Source of the DNA: Enterococcus dispar ATCC 51266
GTDB lineage: Bacteria > Bacillota > Bacilli > Lactobacillales > Enterococcaceae
NCBI RefSeq assembly: GCF_000406945.1
Contig: NZ_KE136354.1
Span: forward strand, 1,263,207 to 1,327,206
DNA length: 64,000 nt
Reading direction: 5' to 3'
Shown piece after piece: positions 1 through 7,487 of the stretch. A program made the translations under genes and the position numbers. Numbering within the stretch: position 1 is the stretch's first letter; every line of letters begins with the position of its first letter. Below the pieces are notes generated by a model. That model was not told the DNA's origin. It saw only the letters and a list, made by a program, of their open reading frames with translations, and did no database searches.

Positions 1-203
1 TGGTCGGTTGCTGCTTTGTTTTCAACCGTTTTATTAGCCCGGATACTTTCACTGGCTACTTGTCCTTCGTGATAATCCACGCTCTTTTGTTTCACACTTG
101 TAAACAAAAGGCCGAAAATGCTAACAAAAAACACTATTAAAATCAACGGAACATAAAAGCGTCCCAGATGTTCTCGTATTTTTCTTAACGGCTCAATAAT
201 CAA
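1..203 (-). CDS. pgpH: PgpH-type 7TM HD-domain cyclic-di-AMP phosphodiesterase, N-terminal fragment
   Basis: Only the first 67 codons lie in the window; the gene runs off the left edge. I chose the TTG at 203 because AGGGGG stands 7 bases before it. The visible peptide has a basic start (IIEPLRKIREHLGRF), one membrane segment (about residues 17-35, VPLILIVFFVSIFGLLF) and then the beginning of an extracellular region with VDYHEGQVASESIRA. That layout matches the start of the 7TM-HD (PgpH/YqfF) family, which hydrolyses c-di-AMP. The family gene normally follows phoH, as it does here with a 29-base gap. The identity rests on the N-terminus and the neighbour, since the HD domain is outside the window. 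Confidence 0.75.
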   Translation of the reverse strand, partial: MIIEPLRKIREHLGRFYVPLILIVFFVSIFGLLFTSVKQKSVDYHEGQVASESIRANKTVENKAATD

Positions 204-232
204 ATTATTTCCCCCTAATTATTACAACAGCC

Positions 233-1204
233 TTAGTCTTTTTTCAGACTGGCTTTGTCATAAGCTTCAATGATTTTAGCGACAACAGGGTGACGAACCA
301 CATCACTGGCTTCAAAATTGACAAAGGCAATTTGCGGGATGGTACTTAGCGTTCTTTCAGCATGAACTAAGCCGCTAACAACTCCTTTTGGCAAGTCGAT
401 TTGACTGGTATCCCCGTTGACAATCATTTTTGAATTATAACCCAAGCGAGTAAGAAACATTTTCATCTGCATAATGGTTGTATTTTGTGCTTCATCCAAA
501 ATGACAAAAGCATCATCTAAAGTGCGACCACGCATATAGGCTAATGGTGCAATTTCAATAATGCCGCGATCCATCAGACGGTTTGTATGCTCCACCCCAA
601 AGATCTGGTACAGTGCATCATAAACTGGACGTAAGTATGGGTCAACCTTTTCTTTTAAATCTCCTGGTAAAAAGCCTAAATTTTCACCCGCCTCTACGGC
701 AGGCCGTGTCAAAATAATTTTTTGGACTTGTCCTTTTTTTAAAGCCGCAATTGCTAAAACGACCGCTAAAAAAGTTTTACCTGTTCCTGCAGGTCCAATA
801 CCAAAAACAACATCGTGTTTTTTGACAGCTTCCAGGTAGCGTTTTTGCCCTCGATTTTTAACACGGATAGCTTTGCCATTGCGATCTTTAACAATTTCTT
901 CTTCGTATAAAGCCAAAAAGGCATTGGTCCCTTGAAGTGGAATTGCTTTTAGTGCTTGCGCAACATCAGGGGTACTAATATGTACACCGCGCTTAATTAA
1001 TTCTTGTAATGCACCGATAACTTGTTGCGCTAAGGCAACAGCTTCAGCTTGGCCTTCTATCATAATCGTTTCACCACGACTACTAATAACTACGTGGATA
1101 TTTTCTTCAATTAATTTTAAATGTTTATCATGCGCCCCTAACAACATACTGATATCATCTTCGGCGCTAAGTTTTAATTGCAAAACTTTTTTGTCTTCTG
1201 TCAA
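233..1204 (-). CDS. phoH: PhoH-family ATPase
   Basis: PhoH-like P-loop ATPase of 323 residues, linked in other bacteria to RNA metabolism together with YbeY; its exact role is unsettled. Visible motifs are a KH-like N-terminal region, Walker A GIGPAGTGKTFLA (about residue 135) and Walker B FVILDEAQN (about 238). An in-frame ATG exists at 1279, but I prefer the TTG at 1204. It gives the usual family N-terminus (TEDKKVLQLKL), has AAGGAG 10 bases before it, and the 75-base extension contains what looks like the promoter (TGGTATGAT, -10 at 1268-1273). The gene sits upstream of pgpH in the usual Firmicute phoH-pgpH-ybeY order. Confidence 0.93.
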   Translation of the reverse strand: MTEDKKVLQLKLSAEDDISMLLGAHDKHLKLIEENIHVVISSRGETIMIEGQAEAVALAQQVIGALQELIKRGVHISTPDVAQALKAIPLQGTNAFLALYEEEIVKDRNGKAIRVKNRGQKRYLEAVKKHDVVFGIGPAGTGKTFLAVVLAIAALKKGQVQKIILTRPAVEAGENLGFLPGDLKEKVDPYLRPVYDALYQIFGVEHTNRLMDRGIIEIAPLAYMRGRTLDDAFVILDEAQNTTIMQMKMFLTRLGYNSKMIVNGDTSQIDLPKGVVSGLVHAERTLSTIPQIAFVNFEASDVVRHPVVAKIIEAYDKASLKKD

Positions 1205-1267
1205 AAAGTTACATCTCCTTGTCATTTCCCTTTTTATCTCAGTTTGAATAGGTGAGTTTTCTGTTTT

Positions 1268-1276
1268 ATCATACCA
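1268..1276 (-). promoter_or_regulatory. Probable extended -10 promoter of phoH-pgpH
   Basis: On the minus strand TGG-TATGAT forms an extended -10. It lies just downstream of the yqeY terminator and about 64 bases before the chosen phoH TTG start. No clear -35 is seen. Confidence 0.4.
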
Positions 1277-1292
1277 CATTCAAAACTTAAAA

Positions 1293-1322
1293 GAAAAAAA
1301 ATCGCAGACAAAAGTCTGCGAT
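1293..1322 (-). terminator. Rho-independent terminator of rpsU-yqeY
   Basis: A 9-bp perfect stem (ATCGCAGAC / GTCTGCGAT, loop of 4) is followed on the minus strand by a run of eight Ts. It stands 8 bases past the yqeY stop. Confidence 0.9.
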
Positions 1323-1329
1323 TAAATAA

Positions 1330-1776
1330 CTATTTATTTAGTAACTCTTTGACGATAGCATTTACCTTGTTACCATCAGCTTTTCCTTTTACTAAAGGCA
1401 TAACAGCACCCATTACTTTACCAAACTCACTTGGTGAAGTAGCACCGGTTTTGCTAATTGCTTTGGTTACAATCTGCCGAATTTCTTCATCAGAAAGTTG
1501 TGCTGGTAAATACTTTTCAACGACTTTGATTTCCGCTTTTACTTGCGTTGCCAAATCGTCACGTCCTGCTTTTTCAAATTCAGTTAAAGAATCACGTCGT
1601 TGCTTCATTTCCCGTGATAATACGGTCAATTCTTCATCGTCAGTTAATTCTGCACCTTTTTTGATTTGTTCGTTTTGCAACGATGCCTTCAACATGCGAA
1701 TCACCTGCAAAGACTCTTTATCCTTAGCTTTCATCGCTGTCTTCATATCATCGTTCAAAGTACTTAGTAGTGACAC
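1330..1776 (-). CDS. yqeY: GatB/YqeY domain protein
   Basis: YqeY family protein of 148 residues, the usual size. It is related to the tail domain of the GatB amidotransferase subunit and its cellular role is not firmly known. Seen: SLLSTLNDDMKTAMKAKDKESLQVIRML at the N-terminus and SPSEFGKVMGAVMPLVKGKADG near the C-terminus, both hallmarks of the family. The start is the GTG at 1776, because GGAG precedes it by 8 bases and it gives the canonical start SLLSTLN; an ATG 18 bases upstream lacks a better site. It lies 26 bases downstream of rpsU, the common Firmicute pairing, and shares its terminator. Confidence 0.93.
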   Translation of the reverse strand: MSLLSTLNDDMKTAMKAKDKESLQVIRMLKASLQNEQIKKGAELTDDEELTVLSREMKQRRDSLTEFEKAGRDDLATQVKAEIKVVEKYLPAQLSDEEIRQIVTKAISKTGATSPSEFGKVMGAVMPLVKGKADGNKVNAIVKELLNK

Positions 1777-1802
1777 ACTACCAGCTCCAATCATGCTACA
1801 AA

Positions 1803-1979
1803 CTAGAATTTCTTACGTTTTCTAGCTGCTTCAGATTTTTTCTTACGTTTCACACTTGGTTTTTCATAAAATTCCCGTTTACGAGATTCTTGAAGAGTCC
1901 CAGCTTTTGAAACGGAACGTTTGAAGCGACGAAGAGCGTCGTCAAGAGATTCATTTTTACGAACCACTGTTTTTGACAT
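1803..1979 (-). CDS. rpsU: 30S ribosomal protein S21
   Basis: Ribosomal protein bS21, a small basic protein of the 30S platform involved in initiation. The 58-residue reading frame begins [20 protein letters not shown] and ends in a lysine/arginine-rich tail ([15 protein letters not shown]), typical of Gram-positive S21. The ribosome binding site GGAGGGAGGG precedes the ATG. A near-consensus promoter (2062-2090) lies about 85 bases upstream, and yqeY follows on the same transcript. Confidence 0.97.
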   Translation of the reverse strand: MSKTVVRKNESLDDALRRFKRSVSKAGTLQESRKREFYEKPSVKRKKKSEAARKRKKF

Positions 1980-2061
1980 GTAAATTCCCTCCCTCCGAGC
2001 CTAAAAAGTAACCGTTTTTGTTAATCGAAACATTTTCAAAAAACAACACTGTCCTTCAAAA

Positions 2062-2090
2062 ATTATAGCTAAGTAATAAAATAGTGTCAA
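2062..2090 (-). promoter_or_regulatory. Sigma-A promoter of rpsU-yqeY
   Basis: On the minus strand TTGACA (2085-2090) and TATAAT (2062-2067) are both perfect and are separated by 17 bases. This is the best promoter in the window, fitting a ribosomal protein gene. Confidence 0.9.
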
Positions 2091-2153
2091 GAGTATGGGG
2101 CAAATAAAAAAATCTTTTTCTCTTAAACATACGTAAAAAAAGTAAAAAAATAA

Positions 2154-2585
2154 CTACTGACAGTCTGCACAACGCCCTAATATCTCAAACCGATGGCCTT
2201 CAATAGTACAACCGGGAAGTTGCCCTTTAAAAAAATCCATCGGACAAAGATCTAATTCTTGAGTTTTGCCACAGACAGTACAGATAAAATGATGATGATG
2301 ATGATTTTTATCTTGGCAACAGTGAAAACGGAACTTCATTTCACCATTCAAATCCGTTTCTTCCAATAAACCAATTTCTGAAAAATCATGGAGATTGCGA
2401 TAAACTGTATCAAAACTAATGCTACCAAATTCTGTTTCCATATATTCTTGGACTTCTTTAGCAGCAACATACCGATTTTTTTTGGCTAAAAACGTCAATA
2501 GCATTTCTCTTTTATTGGTCTTTTTAAACCCATGTTCCTTTAAAGTCACCATTGCCTGGTCGATTTTTGTCATTTCTTTTGTCAA
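2154..2585 (-). CDS. zur: Fur-family zinc uptake regulator Zur
   Basis: Fur-family metal-dependent repressor, 143 residues. The winged helix includes TNKREMLL and SFDTVYRNLHDFSEIGLLEET. The dimer and metal region has HCCQDKNHHHHHFICTVC and two CxxC pairs (CTVC about residue 103, CADC at the C-terminus) for a structural zinc. The pattern closely follows B. subtilis Zur (HHHHHFICLACGKT.E..CPMD), so zinc uptake control is the best assignment over Fur or PerR. The start is TTG at 2585 with AGGAGG 9 bases before it; an ATG 12 bases further in is possible. A Zur-box-like dyad lies in the divergent intergenic region, suggesting autoregulation. Confidence 0.85.
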   Translation of the reverse strand: MTKEMTKIDQAMVTLKEHGFKKTNKREMLLTFLAKKNRYVAAKEVQEYMETEFGSISFDTVYRNLHDFSEIGLLEETDLNGEMKFRFHCCQDKNHHHHHFICTVCGKTQELDLCPMDFFKGQLPGCTIEGHRFEILGRCADCQ

Positions 2586-2646
2586 AAGAAAGAACCTCCT
2601 AACAAATTCAGCTACAATACTACAGTAACAATTTGATTCACGATAT

Positions 2647-2667
2647 AAATCATAATGATTACGTATT
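2647..2667. promoter_or_regulatory. Zur-box-like operator between zur and ppsR
   Basis: The stretch begins AAATCATAATGATTACG and matches the Bacillus Zur consensus AAATCGTAATnATTACGATTT at all but three positions. It lies 62 bases before the zur start and overlaps the position expected for the -35 of the opposite gene. Confidence 0.6.
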
Positions 2668-2682
2668 AGCTTTACGGAGTTA

Positions 2683-2691
2683 TGGTATAAT
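2683..2691 (+). promoter_or_regulatory. Extended -10 promoter of ppsR
   Basis: TGG-TATAAT (perfect -10 at 2686-2691) stands about 33 bases before the ppsR ATG. The -35 region (around 2663-2668) overlaps the Zur-like dyad and is not recognisable. Confidence 0.65.
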
Positions 2692-2723
2692 AAATTACAA
2701 CAAATTACAAGTGAGGGGAAAAA

Positions 2724-3572
2724 ATGAGTAAAGCTGCTGAAGAAATCTTAACAATTTTTGTCATTTCTGATTCTGCTGGCGAGACGGCGACAAAGTTAGC
2801 ACAAGCCACTATGGCCCAGTATCCAACTGTAGAATTTAATTTGTTTCGCAAGACTTTTATGAGTGAAAAAGCGACTTTATTAAAAGCTTTAAAAGAAGCA
2901 AAAAAACTTAACGCGCTGATTTTATACACCATGATTAACGAAGAGTTAGTGCAATTAATTCGTGACTTTTGTCATGAAAGCAATTTGTTTGGCTTTGATG
3001 TTTTAACAGCGCCTGTCTTAGAAATTGAAAAAAGAACTGATGTCCCACCAACCAGAGAACCTGGTGCACTGCATCACTTAAATAAAAACTATTTTAAACG
3101 CATTGAAGCAATGGAATTTGCGGTAAAGTATGACGATGGTAAAGATCCTCGGGGCTTTTTAGAAGCTGATGTGGTATTGCTAGGTGTTTCTAGAACCTCG
3201 AAAACACCGCTAAGTCTATTTTTAGCTAATAAAAATTTGAAAGTGGCCAACTTACCCCTAGTTCCGCAAGCCCATATTCCCAAACAGCTCTGGGAAGTGG
3301 ATAAGAAAAAAATTGTAGGCTTAACAAACGATCCCAATGTTTTAAATGGGATTCGCAAAGAGCGCATGATTGCATATGGCCTAAACCCGGATACAGCCTA
3401 TTCCGATATTGATAAAATTCGCGCGGAGTTAGAGTTTGCCAATGATTTATATGAAAAATTAGGTTGTGTTGTCATTAACGTAGCCTCATTGTCTATTGAA
3501 GAAACAGCATCTATGATTATGAATGCACTGGATTTAGAAGATCACAGTTACTACACAATGGAAGCTGAATAA
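2724..3572 (+). CDS. ppsR: Pyruvate, phosphate dikinase regulatory protein (DUF299 kinase/phosphorylase)
   Basis: Bifunctional ADP-dependent kinase and Pi-dependent pyrophosphorylase. It switches pyruvate, phosphate dikinase (or PEP synthase) off and on by threonine phosphorylation. The 282 residues include the family start FVISDSAGETATKLAQA and the P-loop-like GVSRTSKTPLS (about residue 154). GAGGGG lies 7 bases before the ATG. The target dikinase gene is not in this window. The gene is divergent from zur and followed by a long hairpin. I infer a PEP/pyruvate switch, in line with a strain that also carries citrate-branch genes. Confidence 0.9.
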   Translation: MSKAAEEILTIFVISDSAGETATKLAQATMAQYPTVEFNLFRKTFMSEKATLLKALKEAKKLNALILYTMINEELVQLIRDFCHESNLFGFDVLTAPVLEIEKRTDVPPTREPGALHHLNKNYFKRIEAMEFAVKYDDGKDPRGFLEADVVLLGVSRTSKTPLSLFLANKNLKVANLPLVPQAHIPKQLWEVDKKKIVGLTNDPNVLNGIRKERMIAYGLNPDTAYSDIDKIRAELEFANDLYEKLGCVVINVASLSIEETASMIMNALDLEDHSYYTMEAE

Positions 3573-3574
3573 AA

Positions 3575-3665
3575 AAAGACCCCAACAAAATTGTAGGCAC
3601 TAATTAGTGTCACTGATACGCCGGTGTAAATTAGGCTATAACCTACAATTTTTATTGGGGTCTTT
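3575..3665 (+). terminator. Long two-step hairpin terminator after ppsR
   Basis: Outer arms AAAGACCCCAA (3575-3585) and TTGGGGTCTTT (3655-3665) and inner arms AAAATTGTAGG (3587-3597) and CCTACAATTTT (3642-3652) are both perfect. Together they make a 22-bp stem around a 44-base loop that itself contains CACTAATTAGTG. T-rich sequence follows. It can serve as a terminator in both directions. Confidence 0.75.
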
Positions 3666-3800
3666 CTCTTTATTTCACTCTTGTGTTTTAAGAAACGAAT
3701 TTATACATTTAGTTTTCAAAATCTTTCGTTCTTCAACAGTAAAAAATTGACACACATCCGTGCAGTCTCAATAAAATCTTTTAAAAGTTTTTAACGTCTT

Positions 3801-4664
3801 TTAAAAAACTTGAACACCTTCTCGATCCACTTGGAAAACCTCAATGGTTGCCTTGTCATCAAGCGCTTTTAGTTGTGTAGTAATTTTACCACTAACACTT
3901 TTTGGCGCTAAAATAATAACTGTTGGTCCTGCGCCACTTAAATAGCATCCATAACCACTATTTTCGTGACTAATTTGCCGTACTTGGGCTAGATGGGGAA
4001 CAAAGGAGCTGCGATAAATTTCGTGAAATTGATCTTGTTCCATCATTTTTCCTGCCATGGAAAGATCGCCTTTTATTAACGCGGCTACCATCACGTTGGC
4101 CACGCTGCTAGCAGCCACTGCAGCTGGAAATGTTAATTTTTCCGGCAGTACTCCTCGGCTCTCACTTGTTTTAAGCTCCGTATTTGGAATAAAGGCAATC
4201 AGTTCACAGTCAGGAAAATAATGTTTAACATAGTTTACTTTTTTTCCATTACCGCTCGCAATAACCAAATCTCCACAAATTGCCGGAGCCACATTATCAG
4301 GGTGGCCTTCCATTTGACTAGCTAATTCTACTTTATCACTTTCAGTCAAATGTAAATCTCCCAAACGATTAGCTAATTCAATCCCTGCTACAATCGCAGA
4401 AGAACTACTACCTAATCCACGTGTGAGCGGGATATCAGACGCAACTTTAATCCGATGTGGTAAAAGATTGGGGGCTGTCTTTAATGCTGTTTGAATAATT
4501 AAATTATTTTCATCAGTGGGAACTTGGTCACCATAGCTATGATCAACGTGCCATGTATCAGCGGCTTCCGCCACTTCTACAAATAAATAGCAGCTGACAG
4601 CTACACCACAAGAATCAAAACCGGGTCCTAAATTCGCACTGGTAGCCGGTACACGGATTCTCAT
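3801..4664 (-). CDS. thrB: Homoserine kinase
   Basis: GHMP kinase that phosphorylates L-homoserine with ATP, the fourth step from aspartate to threonine. 287 residues. Seen: the N-terminal [16 protein letters not shown] and the ATP-binding loop [16 protein letters not shown] (about residue 85), then [11 protein letters not shown] (about 238). The ATG overlaps the thrC stop by four bases (ATGA), so translation is likely coupled. It is last in hom-thrC-thrB. Confidence 0.96.
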   Translation of the reverse strand: MRIRVPATSANLGPGFDSCGVAVSCYLFVEVAEAADTWHVDHSYGDQVPTDENNLIIQTALKTAPNLLPHRIKVASDIPLTRGLGSSSSAIVAGIELANRLGDLHLTESDKVELASQMEGHPDNVAPAICGDLVIASGNGKKVNYVKHYFPDCELIAFIPNTELKTSESRGVLPEKLTFPAAVAASSVANVMVAALIKGDLSMAGKMMEQDQFHEIYRSSFVPHLAQVRQISHENSGYGCYLSGAGPTVIILAPKSVSGKITTQLKALDDKATIEVFQVDREGVQVF

Positions 4665-5719
4665 AGTTTTGCAACTCCCTGACGCAAGTGATTGCGCATG
4701 TCTTCTAAATCACTCATTTTATGAATTGTAACAGCAGTTTCATTAATTGCCGTGTCTGGATCTTTTAGCCCATTACCAGTAAAGACACAAACAACCGTTT
4801 CACCTGGTTTAATTTTTCCGCTTTTTACATGCTGAATAACTCCAGCTAACGAAGCTGCTGAGCCAGGTTCGACAAAGACGCCATCTTGTCCGGCTACTTT
4901 TTTATAAGCATTCAAAATTTCTGCATCTGTAACAGAATCAATATAGCCGTTAGACTCATCACGAGCAGCCTCGGCTAATTTCCAGCTGGCAGGATTACCT
5001 ATGCGAATAGCCGTTGCAATTGTTTCAGGCTGTTCTATCACTTCACCTTTGACAATTGCCGCCGCTCCCTGTGCTTCAAAGCCATGCATCCGTGGTAAAG
5101 TTGTTCCTTTTACTTCGTGCCACTCTTTAAAGCCTTTCCAGTAAGCAGAAATATTACCAGCGTTACCAACGGGAATCGCAAGTACATCCGGTGCTTTTTC
5201 CAATTGCTGACAGACTTCAAAAGCAGCCGTTTTTTGCCCCTCTAATCGATAAGGATTAACCGAATTGACTAAAGCCACTGCTTCTGTCTCAGCAATTTTT
5301 CGTACTGCTTTTAAAGCTTCATCAAAATTGCCCGGAATGGAAATAATGTCGGCACCATAGATAATAGCTTGAGCCAATTTTCCCATAGCGATTTTACCAT
5401 CTGGAATAACAACATAGGCTTTAATACCGGCACGGGTTGCGTACGCTGCTGCTGCAGCACTCGTATTACCAGTTGAAGCACAAATAATTGCTTTGGCTCC
5501 ATCTTCGACAGCTTTTGCTACGGCCATAACCATTCCACGATCCTTAAACGACCCCGTCGGATTTAAACCTTCATATTTCCCATACAAATTAATCCCTAAT
5601 TCTTTTGACAAATTGTGTAGCGGAATTAACGGAGTATTGCCCTCTGCGAGTGAAATCATTGGTGTATCTTCTGTCACTGGTAAATACTCTTTAAAAGTTT
5701 TTAATAAACCTTCGTACAT
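4661..5719 (-). CDS. thrC: Threonine synthase
   Basis: PLP enzyme that converts O-phosphohomoserine to threonine. 352 residues, the short Gram-positive form. Seen: the PLP lysine motif [11 protein letters not shown] (about residue 53), [13 protein letters not shown], and a glycine-rich phosphate loop [11 protein letters not shown] (about 178). It starts 2 bases after the hom stop and overlaps thrB by 4 bases, so all three genes form one transcript. No feedback-leader structure is visible. Confidence 0.96.
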   Translation of the reverse strand: MYEGLLKTFKEYLPVTEDTPMISLAEGNTPLIPLHNLSKELGINLYGKYEGLNPTGSFKDRGMVMAVAKAVEDGAKAIICASTGNTSAAAAAYATRAGIKAYVVIPDGKIAMGKLAQAIIYGADIISIPGNFDEALKAVRKIAETEAVALVNSVNPYRLEGQKTAAFEVCQQLEKAPDVLAIPVGNAGNISAYWKGFKEWHEVKGTTLPRMHGFEAQGAAAIVKGEVIEQPETIATAIRIGNPASWKLAEAARDESNGYIDSVTDAEILNAYKKVAGQDGVFVEPGSAASLAGVIQHVKSGKIKPGETVVCVFTGNGLKDPDTAINETAVTIHKMSDLEDMRNHLRQGVAKL

Positions 5720-5721
5720 CT

Positions 5722-6999
5722 TTATCCCTCCAATATTTCCATCATTTGTGTTACTTCTACCTCAGCTTTACGGAATGCTTTTATCACTTTGTCTCGTTTT
5801 TCTAAAGTTATCTTTTGTGTCAAATAAACCAGTCGGAAAGTCTCCGTTTGATTTTGTTCCACTAATTCAACAGCTAAATCCGTTTCAGCTAAAATCGTTG
5901 CAATTTTTGTAACCTGTTCTTCGTTTTCCGCTTTAAGCGCAAGATAAAAACGGCCTGACACAGCATTAGCTTTTTGTAATTTTATCTGCTCTTGATAATT
6001 TGTAAAGGGCGTCACTTGACGTTTTTCCGCAATACGTTGTGCAATAACGGTTAAGTCATTCACAACACTGGTGGCTGTTGGAATAGATCCGGCACCGGGG
6101 CCATAAAACATACTTTCACCAATGCCTAAACTTTTGATAAATACACCATTTAATTCATTGCGAATACTCGCTAACGGATGGAATTTAGGAACTAATTTAG
6201 GTGCAACGTCGGCGTAGACCCCATTGTTAGAATTTTTAGTTTGAGCAATTAGTTTCACTTCATACCCGAGTTGTTGTGCGAGTTCTAAATCTGCTAAATC
6301 TATCCCGCGAATTCCCTTGATAGAAAAATCCTGCATTTTTAAGTCTTGTTTAAAGGCAAAACGCGTTAAAATGACAGCTTTATAGGCCGCATCAATTCCA
6401 TCAACATCATTGGTTGGATCAGATTCTGCAAATCCTAACTCTTGGGCTTGTTTTAAGGAAGTTTCATAAGAAAGATGATTTTCCAACATTTGCGTTAGCA
6501 TATAATTGGTCGTACCATTTACAATACCAAAGACTTCCGTAATTTCATCTGCTAAAAAGCTGTTAACCATTGTTCGCAAAATAGGAATACCACCAGCGAC
6601 GCTAGCTTCATAATAAAAGTAACAGTCATTTTGTTGTGCTGTTGAAACTAACTCATTGCCATATTGGGCAATCAAATCTTTATTGGCAGAAACGACGTGT
6701 TTTTTATTATTAAATGCATTTAGAATAAAAGATTTGGCGGGTTCTATTTTACCCATCACTTCCACTACAATATCAATTTCAGGATCAGATGTAATATCGT
6801 TGATATCATGAACTAAAGTAAAACCGTATTCATCGGCTATCGTTTTTTTATCTTCACCTACCCGTACCAAAACTTTGGCAACTTCTAGTTTAATACCGGT
6901 AGTTGATAAAATTTTCGCGCTGTTTTGGGCTACCACTTTTATTACGCCAGTACCCACTACACCTAAACCTAGTAGACCAATTTTCAATCGTTTTTCCAT
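5722..6999 (-). CDS. hom: Homoserine dehydrogenase
   Basis: NAD(P)-dependent reduction of aspartate semialdehyde to homoserine. 425 residues. The Rossmann motif [12 protein letters not shown] is at residues 8-19, the catalytic region [13 protein letters not shown] at about 167, [16 protein letters not shown] at about 200, and a C-terminal ACT-type regulatory domain spans about 345-425, suggesting threonine feedback. AGGAGG precedes the ATG. It is first gene of the threonine operon. I find no T-box or other leader in the ~90 bases before it. Confidence 0.96.
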   Translation of the reverse strand: MEKRLKIGLLGLGVVGTGVIKVVAQNSAKILSTTGIKLEVAKVLVRVGEDKKTIADEYGFTLVHDINDITSDPEIDIVVEVMGKIEPAKSFILNAFNNKKHVVSANKDLIAQYGNELVSTAQQNDCYFYYEASVAGGIPILRTMVNSFLADEITEVFGIVNGTTNYMLTQMLENHLSYETSLKQAQELGFAESDPTNDVDGIDAAYKAVILTRFAFKQDLKMQDFSIKGIRGIDLADLELAQQLGYEVKLIAQTKNSNNGVYADVAPKLVPKFHPLASIRNELNGVFIKSLGIGESMFYGPGAGSIPTATSVVNDLTVIAQRIAEKRQVTPFTNYQEQIKLQKANAVSGRFYLALKAENEEQVTKIATILAETDLAVELVEQNQTETFRLVYLTQKITLEKRDKVIKAFRKAEVEVTQMMEILEG

Positions 7000-7084
7000 A
7001 CTACCTCCTAAAAGTTGTTTGATAAATGATTAGAATACATTCGTTGTTTTCAAAGAAATTTCTTTAAGCATACCAAAAATGATT

Positions 7085-7126
7085 AAAAAAAACTAGAACT
7101 TTCGCAAATGAAAGCTCTAGTTTTTT
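7085..7126 (-). terminator. Terminator of pgcA-arsR
   Basis: The stem AACTAGAaCTTTC / GAAAGcTCTAGTT (7091-7103 and 7110-7122, one mismatch) is followed by a T-run on the minus strand. T follows on the plus side too. It separates arsR from hom. Confidence 0.85.
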
Positions 7127-7177
7127 CAGTAAAGACAAGAAACATAATGAATTACGCACAAAAGTCTTTCATCAATA

Positions 7178-7465
7178 TTAGTGATGATGAATATGTTCAA
7201 AGGTTTGCTCTAAAATATCCAATACGTGATGATCATCTAAACTATATAACACAGTTTTACCCATCCGTCGTGACTTTACCACACGGCTATCTCGCAAAAG
7301 CTTTAACTGATGAGAAACAGCCGACTGTTCCATTTCTACAACTTCACCAATGGTCGTAACATTTAATTCACCTGTTTTTAACGCCAGCAAAATTTTAAGT
7401 CGTGTTTTATCTGCTAAAACCTTAAAAAGCCGACTAACTTGCATAATTTCTGTTTCTTGATCCAT
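7178..7465 (-). CDS. ArsR/SmtB-family metal-sensing repressor (CzrA-like alpha-5 site)
   Basis: 95-residue winged-helix repressor. The recognition region is MEQSAVSHQLKLLRDSRVV and the wing KSRRMGKTVLYSLDD. The C-terminal helix holds Asp and His spaced as D-x-H-x10-H-x-x-H (DHHVLDILEQTFEHIHH), the same spacing as the alpha-5 zinc/cobalt site of CzrA and SmtB. The cysteine ligands of arsenic or cadmium sensors are absent. It lies 22 bases after pgcA and shares its terminator, with no metal transporter alongside, so its targets are probably elsewhere. Family call firm, metal inferred. Confidence 0.85.
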   Translation of the reverse strand: MDQETEIMQVSRLFKVLADKTRLKILLALKTGELNVTTIGEVVEMEQSAVSHQLKLLRDSRVVKSRRMGKTVLYSLDDHHVLDILEQTFEHIHHH

Positions 7466-7487
7466 TCTGACACCTCTTTTGCTTTTC

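Noticed and set aside
7000-7107. T-box or threonine leader before hom
   Set aside because: The interval is under 110 bases, and the hairpin there is the arsR terminator. No T-box sequence or leader peptide with threonine codons is visible.
7108-7359. Rightward 83-codon frame over arsR
   Set aside because: It begins inside the pgcA-arsR terminator and is antisense to a well-supported ArsR gene.
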